From Xanthomonas bonasiae (GTDB taxonomy: Bacteria > Pseudomonadota > Gammaproteobacteria > Xanthomonadales > Xanthomonadaceae): a DNA stretch of 64,000 nt. Location: positions 51,319 to 115,318 of the forward strand of contig NZ_JAFIWB010000014.1 of NCBI RefSeq assembly GCF_017163705.1. Reading direction: 5' to 3'. This document shows positions 27,214-35,463 of the stretch, one piece after another; within the stretch, counting starts at the first letter, position 1, and each line of letters starts with the position of its first letter. The position numbers and the translations under genes were made by a program. The notes under the pieces were generated by a model. The model was not told the origin of the DNA, ran no database searches, and was given only the letters and a program-made list of their open reading frames with translations.

Positions 27214-27234
27214 GCTGTTTGCCGCTCGCTGTTG

Positions 27235-27266
27235 CGAATCCCCAATCCCGAATCCCCAATCCCGGC
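27235..27266 (-). repeat. quadruplex-type GGGATT repeat after parC
   Basis: On the minus strand the sequence right after the parC stop carries four G-runs of 3, 4, 3 and 4 with loops ATT, ATTC and ATT. This meets the usual quadruplex rule (G3+ with loops of 1-7). It lies in the parC 3' untranslated region between stop and terminator. Confidence 0.65.
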
Positions 27267-27273
27267 TCTTCAA

Positions 27274-29517
27274 TCACTCCACCGCCAGATCGTCCACCTT
27301 CTGCCACCCGCGCGGCAGCAGTCCGCCGCGGCTGGCGCGCACGCCCAGGTAGGCGTCCAGGTCCTTGAACGACAGCGACATGGTGCGCTGGCCGCTCTTC
27401 ACCAGCAGCGTATTGCCCGGCGCGACCGCGGCGATCGCCACCACCCGCTCGGTGCCGAGCTTGGCCTTGGGGATGTCGATGATCTTGTTGCCCTTGCCCT
27501 TGTCCAGCTCGGGCAGGTCGGCGATCGGGAACGCCAGCAGGTGGCCGGCGCTGGTCACCGCGACGATGCGGTCGGTGTCCAGGTTGCTCACCGACGCCGG
27601 CGTCAGCACCTTGGCGTTCGGGGTCAGGTTGAGCATCGCCTTGCCGGCCTTGTTGCGGCTGGTCAGGTTCTCGAAGCGGGTGACGAAGCCGTAGCCGTGG
27701 GAGGACGCCAGCACCAGCCGGCTGTCGTTCTCGCCGCTGGCCATGGCCTGGAACGACGCGCCGGAGGCCGGCGAGAAACGCCCGGTCAGCGGCTCGCCGT
27801 TGCCGCGCGCCGACGGCAGCGAATGCGCCAGCGTGGAGTAGGCGCGGCCTTCCGAATCCAGGAACGCCACCTGCTGCGTGCTGCGCCCGCGCACCGCGGC
27901 CAGCAGGCTGTCGCCGTCGCGGTAGGACAGGCCGGCCGGGTCCACGTCGTGGCCCTTGGCCGCGCGGATCCAGCCCTTCTCCGACATCACGATGGTCATC
28001 GGCTCGCTCGGCACCAGCTCGGTCTCGTCGATCGCCTGCGCCGCGCCGCGCTGCACCAGCGGCGAGCGCCGCGCGTCGCCGAACTTCTTGGCGTCGGCGA
28101 CCAGTTCGTCCTTGATCATCTTCTTCAGCTTGGTCTTGCTGGCCAGCACCGCCTGCAGCTGTTCGCGCTCCTTGGCCAGCGCGTCCTGCTCGCCGCGGAT
28201 CTTCATCTCCTCCAGCCGCGCCAGCTGGCGCAGGCGGGTTTCCAGGATGTAGTCGGCCTGTTCCTCGCTGAGCGCGAAGCGCGCGATCAGCGCCGGCTTG
28301 GGCTCGTCCTCGCTGCGGATGATGCGGATCACTTCGTCCAGGTTGAGGAACGCGACCAGCAGGCCTTCCAACAGGTGCAGGCGGCGCTCGACCTTCTCCA
28401 GGCGATGGTTGAGCCGGCGCACCACGGTGTCGCTGCGGAAGCGCAGCCACTCCTCCAGCAGGGTCTTGAGGTTCTTGACCTGCGGGCGGCCGTCCAGGCC
28501 GATCACGTTGAGGTTGACCCGGTAGCTGCGCTCCAGGTCGGTGGTGGCGAACAGGTGGCCCATCAGCTGCTCGGCGTCGACCCGGTTGGAGCGCGGCACC
28601 AGCACCACCCGCACCGGGTTGGCGTGGTCGGACTCGTCGCGGATGTCTTCCAGCCACGGCAGCTTCTTGGCGCGCATCTGCTGTGCGATCTGCTCGATCA
28701 CCTTCGACGGCGACACCTGGTAGGGCAGCGCGGTGACCACGATGTTGGCGTGTTCCTTCTGGAACGTGGCGCGCGCGCGCACGCTGCCGTGGCCGGTCTC
28801 GTAGATCGCCCGCAGATCGGCGGCCGGGGTGATGATCTCGGCGGTGGTCGGGTAGTCCGGCCCACGCACGTGTTCGCACAGGTCGGCGACGCTGGCGTCG
28901 GGATCGTCGAGCAGGCGGATCAGCGCGCTGACGATCTCGTTGAGGTTGTGCGGCGGCACGTCGGTGGCCATGCCCACGGCGATGCCGGTGGTGCCGTTGA
29001 GCAGCAGATGCGGCAGCCGCGCCGGCATCCAGGTCGGCTCGTCCATGGTGCCGTCGAAGTTCGGCGACCAGTCCACCGTGCCCTGGCCGAGCTCGCCGAG
29101 CAGCACTTCGGCGATCGGGGTCAGCTTGGATTCGGTGTAGCGCATCGCCGCGAACGACTTCGGGTCGTCGGTGGAGCCGAAGTTGCCCTGGCCTTCGATC
29201 AGCGGGTAGCGGTAGGAGAACGGCTGCGCCATCAGCACCAGCGCCTCGTAACAGGCGCTGTCGCCATGCGGGTGGTATTTGCCGATCACGTCGCCGACGG
29301 TGCGCGCGGACTTCTTCGGCTTGGCCGTGGCGTTCAGGCCCAGCTCGCTCATCGCGTAGATGATGCGCCGCTGCACCGGTTTCAGGCCGTCGCCGAGGAA
29401 CGGCAGGGCGCGGTCCAGCACCACGTACATGGAGTAGTCGAGATAGGCGCGTTCGGCGTATTCGCGCAGCGGCAGCTGTTCGAAACCATGGAAGGCGGGG
29501 CGGGCGAGATCGGTCAT
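27274..29517 (-). CDS. parC: DNA topoisomerase IV subunit A
   Basis: Breakage-reunion subunit of topoisomerase IV, which decatenates daughter chromosomes. 747 residues against 752 in E. coli. The active-site Tyr is Y127 (FAAMRYTES). The quinolone-determining region reads [11 protein letters not shown] with Ser87 and Glu91, the positions equal to E. coli Ser80 and Glu84, so no classical resistance substitution is present. The tower and coiled-coil segments and the C-terminal beta-pinwheel blades ([22 protein letters not shown]) follow. The stop is followed by a quadruplex-type repeat and a terminator. Confidence 0.97.
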   Translation of the reverse strand: MTDLARPAFHGFEQLPLREYAERAYLDYSMYVVLDRALPFLGDGLKPVQRRIIYAMSELGLNATAKPKKSARTVGDVIGKYHPHGDSACYEALVLMAQPFSYRYPLIEGQGNFGSTDDPKSFAAMRYTESKLTPIAEVLLGELGQGTVDWSPNFDGTMDEPTWMPARLPHLLLNGTTGIAVGMATDVPPHNLNEIVSALIRLLDDPDASVADLCEHVRGPDYPTTAEIITPAADLRAIYETGHGSVRARATFQKEHANIVVTALPYQVSPSKVIEQIAQQMRAKKLPWLEDIRDESDHANPVRVVLVPRSNRVDAEQLMGHLFATTDLERSYRVNLNVIGLDGRPQVKNLKTLLEEWLRFRSDTVVRRLNHRLEKVERRLHLLEGLLVAFLNLDEVIRIIRSEDEPKPALIARFALSEEQADYILETRLRQLARLEEMKIRGEQDALAKEREQLQAVLASKTKLKKMIKDELVADAKKFGDARRSPLVQRGAAQAIDETELVPSEPMTIVMSEKGWIRAAKGHDVDPAGLSYRDGDSLLAAVRGRSTQQVAFLDSEGRAYSTLAHSLPSARGNGEPLTGRFSPASGASFQAMASGENDSRLVLASSHGYGFVTRFENLTSRNKAGKAMLNLTPNAKVLTPASVSNLDTDRIVAVTSAGHLLAFPIADLPELDKGKGNKIIDIPKAKLGTERVVAIAAVAPGNTLLVKSGQRTMSLSFKDLDAYLGVRASRGGLLPRGWQKVDDLAVE

Positions 29518-29574
29518 GCGCAGGAAATACCTATAGGGGAACGCGGCGGCGGGCGCCGCAGGTCAGCCGGTCGA

Positions 29575-30468
29575 TTATCCGGATGCGGCCGGCGATGCCA
29601 AGCCGCGCGTCGCGCCGGCGCGGTCGGCAGCGGCAAGATAGCGTGCCGGCGGACTGCCGAAATGGCCGCGGAAGGCGGTGACGAAGGCGCTGGGGCTGCT
29701 GTAGCCGAGCCGGTGCGCGGCATCGGCGACGCTGCTGCCGTCGCTGAGCTGGCGCAGCGCCTCGGCCAGCCGCGCCTGCTGCCGCCAGCCGGCGAAGCTG
29801 AGCCCGGTTTCCTCGCGGAAATGCCGGCTCAAGCTGCGCGGCGACAGTCCGGCCCACTGCGCCCACTGCGCCAGCGAGCGGTGATCGGCAGGGGTGGCCA
29901 GCAATTGCGCGGCGATGCGCAGCAGGCGGCGGTCGCTGGGCATGGGCAGGTGCAGGCGCTCGATCGGCGCCTGGCGCAGTTCGTCCAGCAGCACCGCGCA
30001 GATCCGCTGCTGGTCCGCATCCAGGGCCTGCGGCATGCCCCACGCGGCCACCCGCAGCAGCAGCTCGCGCAGCAGGCCGTTCATGCCGATCACGCACGGA
30101 CGATCGGCCAGCTCCGCGCAGGCTGCCGGGTGGACCAGCAGCACATAGATGCGCAGCGGTCCGGCGATTTGCACCGTGTGCAGCTCCTGCGGCGGCATCC
30201 AGCCGGCGCAACCGGGCGGCAGCGTCCAGTGGCCGTGCTCGGTGCGGGTGCCGAGCAAGCCCTCTTCCACGCAGATCATCTGCCCGCGGACATGCCGGTG
30301 CCAGTCCACCTCGTGTTCCAGCGCGACCGGGGTCTGCGCCAGGAACGCCAGCAGCGGCGGACCGTCGGCCTGATCGAACCATTCGGCGATGCGCGGATCG
30401 TGCAGGTCGGCCGATGCGCCGCGCTGTGGCGAGGGGAGGGAGGCGAATGGCTGGTTTTCGATATCCAT
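29575..30468 (-). CDS. AraC-family regulator with cupin domain
   Basis: Transcription regulator of 297 residues. The N-terminal half is a cupin-like sensor (HEVDWHRHVRGQMICVEEG, WTLPPGCAGWMPPQELHTV). The C-terminal half holds two HTH motifs (SLAQWAQWAGLSPRSLSRHF and SVADAAHRLGYSSPSAFVTAF, followed by GSPPARYL). I chose ATG 30466-30468 (MDIENQPFAS); an upstream start adds 27 residues without homology. It is divergent from the MarR-efflux operon, with 140 bp between starts, and could regulate it, though this is inference. Confidence 0.86.
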   Translation of the reverse strand: MDIENQPFASLPSPQRGASADLHDPRIAEWFDQADGPPLLAFLAQTPVALEHEVDWHRHVRGQMICVEEGLLGTRTEHGHWTLPPGCAGWMPPQELHTVQIAGPLRIYVLLVHPAACAELADRPCVIGMNGLLRELLLRVAAWGMPQALDADQQRICAVLLDELRQAPIERLHLPMPSDRRLLRIAAQLLATPADHRSLAQWAQWAGLSPRSLSRHFREETGLSFAGWRQQARLAEALRQLSDGSSVADAAHRLGYSSPSAFVTAFRGHFGSPPARYLAAADRAGATRGLASPAASG

Positions 30469-30565
30469 TGTCCCGATTGTAATACTGGGCCAGGCCGCCG
30501 CGGCGCTAGAGTGGCGGCGCGCCAGCGTTCCGCTGCTGCAACGCAGCATTTACTTATTTCCGAGA

Positions 30566-30600
30566 TATTTTCTTGACATATATTTCCAGATGAAAATAAT
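30566..30600 (+). promoter_or_regulatory. MarR-operon promoter with overlapping inverted repeat
   Basis: TTGACA (30573-30578), a perfect -35, is followed after 16 bp by AATAAT (30595-30600), five of six to the -10 consensus. TATTTTC (30566-30572) and GAAAATA (30592-30598) form an inverted repeat that brackets both elements, a typical site for repression by the MarR protein itself. Transcription would begin near 30607, two bases before the MarR ATG. Confidence 0.72.
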
Positions 30601-30608
30601 TGGCGTCC

Positions 30609-31058
30609 ATGAACTGCGCTCCCTCCCTCCCTGGTCCGCCCTCGTTCGGCTTGCTGCTGCGGCAGGTGCGCGACGGGCTGATGCGCCGCCTGGACGCCTC
30701 CATGACCGAACTCCAGCTAGGCCTGGGCTTCAGCCACTACATCGGCATGAAGGCGCTGGCGTACATGTCGCCCTGCACCGCCAACGAGTTGGCCCAGGCC
30801 ATCGACCAGAACCCCAGCGCGGTCACCCGCCTGCTGGACAAGTTCCAGGACCTGGGCTGGGTACGCCGTGAACCACATGCGCAGGACCGCCGTGCCCTGC
30901 AGATCGTGCTGACCGACGAGGGCCGCGCGCTGTGGCAGCAGCTCAAGCAGCGCGGCGACGAGGCCATCGCCAGCGCGCTGCGCGACCTCTCGGCCGACGA
31001 GCGCGAACACCTCACATCGTTGTTGACCCGCGTCCGCGACTCCCTCAATTCGCCATGA
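30609..31058 (+). CDS. MarR-family repressor of efflux operon
   Basis: Winged-helix regulator of 149 residues. The recognition region is TANELAQAIDQNPSAVTRLLDKFQDLGWVRRE, followed by the DRRALQIVLTDEGRAL wing, the hallmark DxR..xVxLTxxG pattern. The start is ATG 30609. No ribosome-binding site is visible and the predicted transcription start is only about two bases upstream, so the mRNA may be leaderless. The stop overlaps the next ATG as ATGA. Like EmrR it most likely represses this operon and is released by toxic aromatic compounds. Confidence 0.9.
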   Translation: MNCAPSLPGPPSFGLLLRQVRDGLMRRLDASMTELQLGLGFSHYIGMKALAYMSPCTANELAQAIDQNPSAVTRLLDKFQDLGWVRREPHAQDRRALQIVLTDEGRALWQQLKQRGDEAIASALRDLSADEREHLTSLLTRVRDSLNSP

Positions 31059-32551
31059 CTCCGCTTATGAACCTCTCCGCTTCGTCCCATCGCCTGCGCC
31101 CGTTCGCGGCCGCGGCACTCACCCTGGCGCTGGCCGCCTGCGCCAGCAGCCGTGGCCTGGAACCGCAGGGCCGCCGGCTCGATGCCGACCGGCAATTGCA
31201 GGCCGGCAAGAACCTGGCCGCCGACCAGCTGGCGCCGGCCGCCTGGCCGCAGCAGGACTGGTGGAAGGCGCTGGGCGACCCGCAGCTCGACGCGCTGATC
31301 GCCGAGGCGCTGCAGGGCACGCCGAACCTGGAGGCGGCCGACGCGCGGCTGCGCCTGGCGCAGGCGCAGGCCGGCGCGGCCAATGCCGACCGCGGCGCCA
31401 AGCTGTCGCTGTCGGCCGGCTATACCGGCCTGCAACTGCCCAAGGGACTGGCCGGCGACGAGATCGGCGGCAAGTACATCCACAACGAGCAGGCGCTGCT
31501 GGACTTCAGCTACGGCTTCGACCTGTGGGGCGGCAAGCGCGCGGCCTGGGAAGCGGCGGTGGACCAGGCGCATGCGGCGCAGGTGGATGCGCAGGCCGCG
31601 CGCCTGGACCTGTCGGCCGGCGTGGCCCGCGCCTATGCGCAGCTCGGCTACGCCTGGCGCCTGTACGACCTGGCCGGCGAAGAGCTGGCGCGCTCGGACA
31701 ACAGCCTGAAGCTGGTGCGGCAGCGGGTCGGCGCCGGCATCGACAGCAACCTGCAGCTGCGCCAGGCCGAGGCGCGGGTGCCGGCCGCGCGCCAGCAGCA
31801 GCAGGCGGCGCAGCAGCAGATCGACGAGGCGCGTACCGCGCTGGCGGCGCTGCTCGGCCGCGGCCCGGATCGCGGGCTTGAGATCGAGCGCCCGCGGCCG
31901 CTCGACCCGGTGGCGGTGCAATTGCCGTCGGTGCTGCCCAGCGATCTGCTCGGGCGCCGCCCGGACGTGGTCGCCGCGCGCTGGCGGGTCGAGGCGGCGT
32001 CGCAGAGCATCGGCGCGGCCAAGGCGCAGTTCTATCCGAGCATCAACCTGCTCGCGCTCGGCGGCGTCGCCGCGACCAATCCCGCCGACCTGTTCAAGGG
32101 CGACGCACTGCTCGGCGTGTTCGCGCCCAGCGTGAGCTTGCCGCTGTTCGACAGCGGTCGCCTGCGCAGCCAGCTGGCCGAGCGCGATGCGCAATACGAC
32201 CTGGCGGTGGCCACCTACAACCAGGCGCTGGTGGCGGCGCTGCGCGAGGTCGCCGATCAGGTCAACGCAGCGCGTTCGCTGGCCCAGCAGGCGCAACAGC
32301 AGGCGCAGGCGGTGGGCACCGCGCAGGCCGCCTTCGACCTGGCGCAGCAGCGCTACCGCGCCGGCATCGGCAACTACCTGGACGTGCTGAGCGTGCAGCA
32401 GCAGTTGCTCGAGGCGCAGCAGCGCCTGGCCTCGCTGCAGTCCAACCAGATCCTGGTGTCGGTGCGCCTGAACCAGGCGCTGGGCGGCGGCTACGAAGCC
32501 ACCTCCGCCGCCGACGCGCCGTCGACCTCCTCCGCTTCCACGCATTCCTGA
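31055..32551 (+). CDS. outer-membrane efflux lipoprotein (OprM/NodT type)
   Basis: Outer-membrane channel of a tripartite pump, 498 residues. Lipoprotein signal with lipobox LAAC (ALTLALAACAS). Two outer-membrane-efflux repeats follow: ALGDPQLDALIAEALQGTPNLEAADARLRLAQ and, in the second half, SDLLGRRPDVVAARWRVEAASQSIGAAKAQFYPSINL. Long helices rich in Gln and Ala form the tunnel. The start is ATG 31055 in an ATGA overlap with the MarR gene; ATG 31067 is an alternative. It is followed 10 bp later by the adaptor gene. Confidence 0.9.
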   Translation: MTPLMNLSASSHRLRPFAAAALTLALAACASSRGLEPQGRRLDADRQLQAGKNLAADQLAPAAWPQQDWWKALGDPQLDALIAEALQGTPNLEAADARLRLAQAQAGAANADRGAKLSLSAGYTGLQLPKGLAGDEIGGKYIHNEQALLDFSYGFDLWGGKRAAWEAAVDQAHAAQVDAQAARLDLSAGVARAYAQLGYAWRLYDLAGEELARSDNSLKLVRQRVGAGIDSNLQLRQAEARVPAARQQQQAAQQQIDEARTALAALLGRGPDRGLEIERPRPLDPVAVQLPSVLPSDLLGRRPDVVAARWRVEAASQSIGAAKAQFYPSINLLALGGVAATNPADLFKGDALLGVFAPSVSLPLFDSGRLRSQLAERDAQYDLAVATYNQALVAALREVADQVNAARSLAQQAQQQAQAVGTAQAAFDLAQQRYRAGIGNYLDVLSVQQQLLEAQQRLASLQSNQILVSVRLNQALGGGYEATSAADAPSTSSASTHS

Positions 32552-32561
32552 GACCGCTGCA

Positions 32562-33743
32562 ATGAATCAGACAACGACTCCCGATTCCTCCGCTCCCGCC
32601 CCGAGCCGGCGCGGCATGCTGCTGCGCGGCCTGGCCGTGCTGGTGGTGCTGGTGCTGATCGCGCTGGCGATCTGGTACTTCGTCTCCGGCCGCTGGCACG
32701 AAGACACCGACGACGCCTACGTGCAGGGCAACCTGGTGCAGATCACGCCGATGGTGGCCGGCACCGTGGTCAGCATCGGCGCCGACGACGGCATGCGCGT
32801 GGAGCGCGGCCAGTTGCTGGTCAAGCTCGATCCGGCCGACACCCAGGTCGCGCTGCAGCAGGCCGAGGCCAATCTGGCGCGCACCGTGCGCCAGGTGCGC
32901 GGCCTGTTCCGCAGCGTGCAAGGCGCGCAGGCCGAACTGTCGTCGCAGCAGGTGACCCTGCAGCGCGCCCGCGCCGACGTCGCCCGCCGCAGCAGCCTGG
33001 TCGCCACCGGCGCGATCTCCGCAGAGGAACTGGCGCATGCGCGCGACCAGCTGGCCGCCGCCGAGGCCGCGGTCAGCGGTTCGCGCGAGACGGTGGAGCG
33101 CAACCGCGCGCTGATCGACGACAACGGCGTGGCCCACCAGCCCGACGTGCAGGCCGCCGCCGCGCAGGTGCGCCAGGCGTTCCTCAACAATGCCCGCAGC
33201 GCGATCGTCGCGCCGGTGTCCGGCTACGTCGCGCGGCGCTCGGTGCAGGTCGGCCAGCGCGTGCAGCCCGGCACCGCGCTGATGGCGGTGGTGCCGCTGG
33301 AGCAGGTGTGGGTGGAAGCCAACTTCAAGGAAACCCAGCTCAAGCACATGCGCCTGGGCCAGCCGGTGGAACTGGAGTCGGACCTGTACGGCGGCGCGGT
33401 GCGCTACCAGGGCACGGTGCAGAGCCTGGGCCTGGGCACCGGTAGCGCGTTCTCGCTGCTGCCGGCGCAGAACGCCAGCGGCAACTGGATCAAGATCGTG
33501 CAGCGCGTGCCGGTGCGCATCGCCATCGATCCCAAGCAGCTGGCGCAGAATCCGCTGCGCATCGGCCTGTCGATGAAGGTGGACGTGAACCTGCACCAGC
33601 AGAACGGCGGCGTGCTGCCGACCAAGTTCGCCACCGGCACGCTGCTGGATACCGACGTCTACGCGCAGCAGCTGGGCCAGGCCGACGAGGCCATCGCGCA
33701 GATCATCCACGCCAACCTGCCCGACGCCGCCAAGGCGAACTGA
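32562..33743 (+). CDS. emrA: HlyD/EmrA-type membrane-fusion adaptor
   Basis: Periplasmic adaptor joining an MFS pump to the outer-membrane channel, 393 residues. One N-terminal membrane anchor (LLRGLAVLVVLVLIALAIWYFV), then the biotinyl-lipoyl-like half TDDAYVQGNLVQITPMVAGTV with VSIGADDGMRVERGQLLVKLD. A long coiled coil rich in Ala and Gln (about 95-205) follows. The second lipoyl half is SAIVAPVSGYVARRSVQVGQ, and the C-terminal barrel contains EQVWVEANFKETQL, close to E. coli EmrA. Third gene of the operon. Confidence 0.9.
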   Translation: MNQTTTPDSSAPAPSRRGMLLRGLAVLVVLVLIALAIWYFVSGRWHEDTDDAYVQGNLVQITPMVAGTVVSIGADDGMRVERGQLLVKLDPADTQVALQQAEANLARTVRQVRGLFRSVQGAQAELSSQQVTLQRARADVARRSSLVATGAISAEELAHARDQLAAAEAAVSGSRETVERNRALIDDNGVAHQPDVQAAAAQVRQAFLNNARSAIVAPVSGYVARRSVQVGQRVQPGTALMAVVPLEQVWVEANFKETQLKHMRLGQPVELESDLYGGAVRYQGTVQSLGLGTGSAFSLLPAQNASGNWIKIVQRVPVRIAIDPKQLAQNPLRIGLSMKVDVNLHQQNGGVLPTKFATGTLLDTDVYAQQLGQADEAIAQIIHANLPDAAKAN

Positions 33744-33751
33744 GTCCGGCC

Positions 33752-35329
33752 ATGTCCAACCAAGCTGCCACTCCTGCCGCGCCCGGCGCTCCGGGCGCAC
33801 CGGCCGCCGCGTTCCGCCCGCCCAGCGTGGCGTTGTGCACGGTGGGCCTGGCGATGGCCTCGTTCATGCAGGTGCTCGATACCACCATCGCCAACGTCTC
33901 GTTGCCGACCATCGCCGGCAACCTCGGCGCCAGTTCGCAGCAGGCGACCTGGGTCATCACCTCGTTCGCGGTCAGCAATGCGATCGCGCTGCCGCTGACC
34001 GGTTTTTTGAGCCGGCGCTTCGGCGAGACCAAGCTGTTCGTGTGGGCCACGCTGTCCTTCACCATCGCCTCGCTGCTGTGCGGCCTGGCGCAGAGCATGG
34101 GCATGCTGGTGGTGTCGCGCGCGATCCAGGGCTTCGTGTGCGGGCCGATGTATCCGATCACGCAGAGCCTGCTGGTGTCGATCTACCCGCGCGAGAAACG
34201 CGGGCAGGCGCTGGCGCTGCTGGCGATGATCACCGTGGTCGCGCCGATCGCCGGCCCGATCCTGGGCGGCTGGATCACCGACAACTACAGCTGGGAATGG
34301 ATCTTCCTGATCAACGTGCCGCTGGGCATCATCGCCGCGCTCGTGGTCGGCTCGCAGCTGCGCGGCCGTCCGGAACCGACCGAGCGCCCGCGCATGGACT
34401 ACGTCGGCCTGATCACCCTGATCATCGGCGTCGGCTGCCTGCAGCTGGTGCTGGACCTGGGCAACGACGAGGACTGGTTCAGTTCGGACAAGATCGTGGT
34501 GCTGGCCGCGATCTCGGCGGTGGCGCTGGCGGTGTTCCTGATCTGGGAGCTGACCGACAAGGATCCGATCGTCAACCTGCGCCTGTTCCGCCACCGCAAC
34601 TTCCGCGCCGGCACCATGGCGCTGATCGTGGCCTACGCCGCGTTCTTCAGCGTGTCGCTGCTGATCCCGCAGTGGCTGCAGCGCGACATGGGCTACACCG
34701 CGATCTGGGCCGGCCTGGCCACCGCGCCGATCGGCATCCTGCCGGTGCTGATGACCCCGTTCGTCGGCAAGTACGCCTCGCGCTTCGACCTGCGCATGCT
34801 CGCCAGCATCGCCTTCATCTTCATGGCGGCGACCAGCTTCATGCGTTCGGACTTCAACCTGCAGGTCGATTTCGCCCACGTGGCCGGGGTGCAGTTGCTG
34901 ATGGGCGTGGGCGTGGCGCTGTTCTTCATGCCGGTGCTGCAGATCCTGCTGTCGGACCTGGACGGGCGCGAGATCGCCGCCGGTTCCGGCCTGGCCACGT
35001 TCCTGCGCACGCTGGGCGGCAGCTTCGCCGCCTCGCTGACCACCTACCTGTGGGCCAAGCGCACCCAACTGCACCACGCGCACCTGACCGAGCACATCTC
35101 CACGTACACGCCGGGGATGCAGGAGCAGGTGCAGGCGATGGGGCAGGGCGACCTGCAGACCGGTGCCGCCTTCCTCAACAACACCATCAACCACCAGGCC
35201 TCGCAGATGGGTTTCAACGACATCTTCTACCTGCTGGGCTGGACGTTCCTGGGCATCATCTTCTTCCTGTGGCTGGCCAAGCCGCCGTTCGCGGGCGGCG
35301 GCGGCGCGGCCGCGGCGGGCGGTCACTGA
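33752..35329 (+). CDS. emrB: EmrB-type MFS multidrug transporter (DHA2)
   Basis: Proton-driven exporter with 14 predicted membrane helices, 525 residues. DHA2 motifs are visible: VLDTTIANVSLPTIAGNLGAS (motif D1), GFLSRRFGETKLFVWATLSF (motif A) and GPMYPITQSLLVSIYPREKRGQALA, together with the motif C segment APIAGPILGGWITDNYSWEWIFLINVP. It follows emrA by 8 bp and ends the operon before a clear terminator. With the adaptor and the outer-membrane protein it should form a pump spanning both membranes for hydrophobic drugs or uncouplers. Confidence 0.93.
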   Translation: MSNQAATPAAPGAPGAPAAAFRPPSVALCTVGLAMASFMQVLDTTIANVSLPTIAGNLGASSQQATWVITSFAVSNAIALPLTGFLSRRFGETKLFVWATLSFTIASLLCGLAQSMGMLVVSRAIQGFVCGPMYPITQSLLVSIYPREKRGQALALLAMITVVAPIAGPILGGWITDNYSWEWIFLINVPLGIIAALVVGSQLRGRPEPTERPRMDYVGLITLIIGVGCLQLVLDLGNDEDWFSSDKIVVLAAISAVALAVFLIWELTDKDPIVNLRLFRHRNFRAGTMALIVAYAAFFSVSLLIPQWLQRDMGYTAIWAGLATAPIGILPVLMTPFVGKYASRFDLRMLASIAFIFMAATSFMRSDFNLQVDFAHVAGVQLLMGVGVALFFMPVLQILLSDLDGREIAAGSGLATFLRTLGGSFAASLTTYLWAKRTQLHHAHLTEHISTYTPGMQEQVQAMGQGDLQTGAAFLNNTINHQASQMGFNDIFYLLGWTFLGIIFFLWLAKPPFAGGGGAAAAGGH

Positions 35330-35350
35330 GTCCGGCGCGCCGGCAACGAC

Positions 35351-35379
35351 GAAACCCCGCCGCGTGCGGGGTTTCGTTT
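35351..35379 (+). terminator. intrinsic terminator after emrB
   Basis: GAAACCCCGC (35351-35360) and GCGGGGTTTC (35366-35375) form a perfect 10-bp stem, followed by GTTTG. It closes the MarR-OMF-emrA-emrB operon. Confidence 0.8.
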
Positions 35380-35463
35380 GTGCGGCGGCGGCAGGCGCGC
35401 TTGCCGCCGCGGCGAGCGGCGGACCAGAATGCCGCTCCCTCGCAAGCATCGGCAGGTTCGGAC

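Noticed and set aside
26947..30576. Plus-strand frame of about 1200 codons opposite parC and the AraC gene
   Set aside because: Antisense to parC; Gln/Arg/His-rich with no domain structure.
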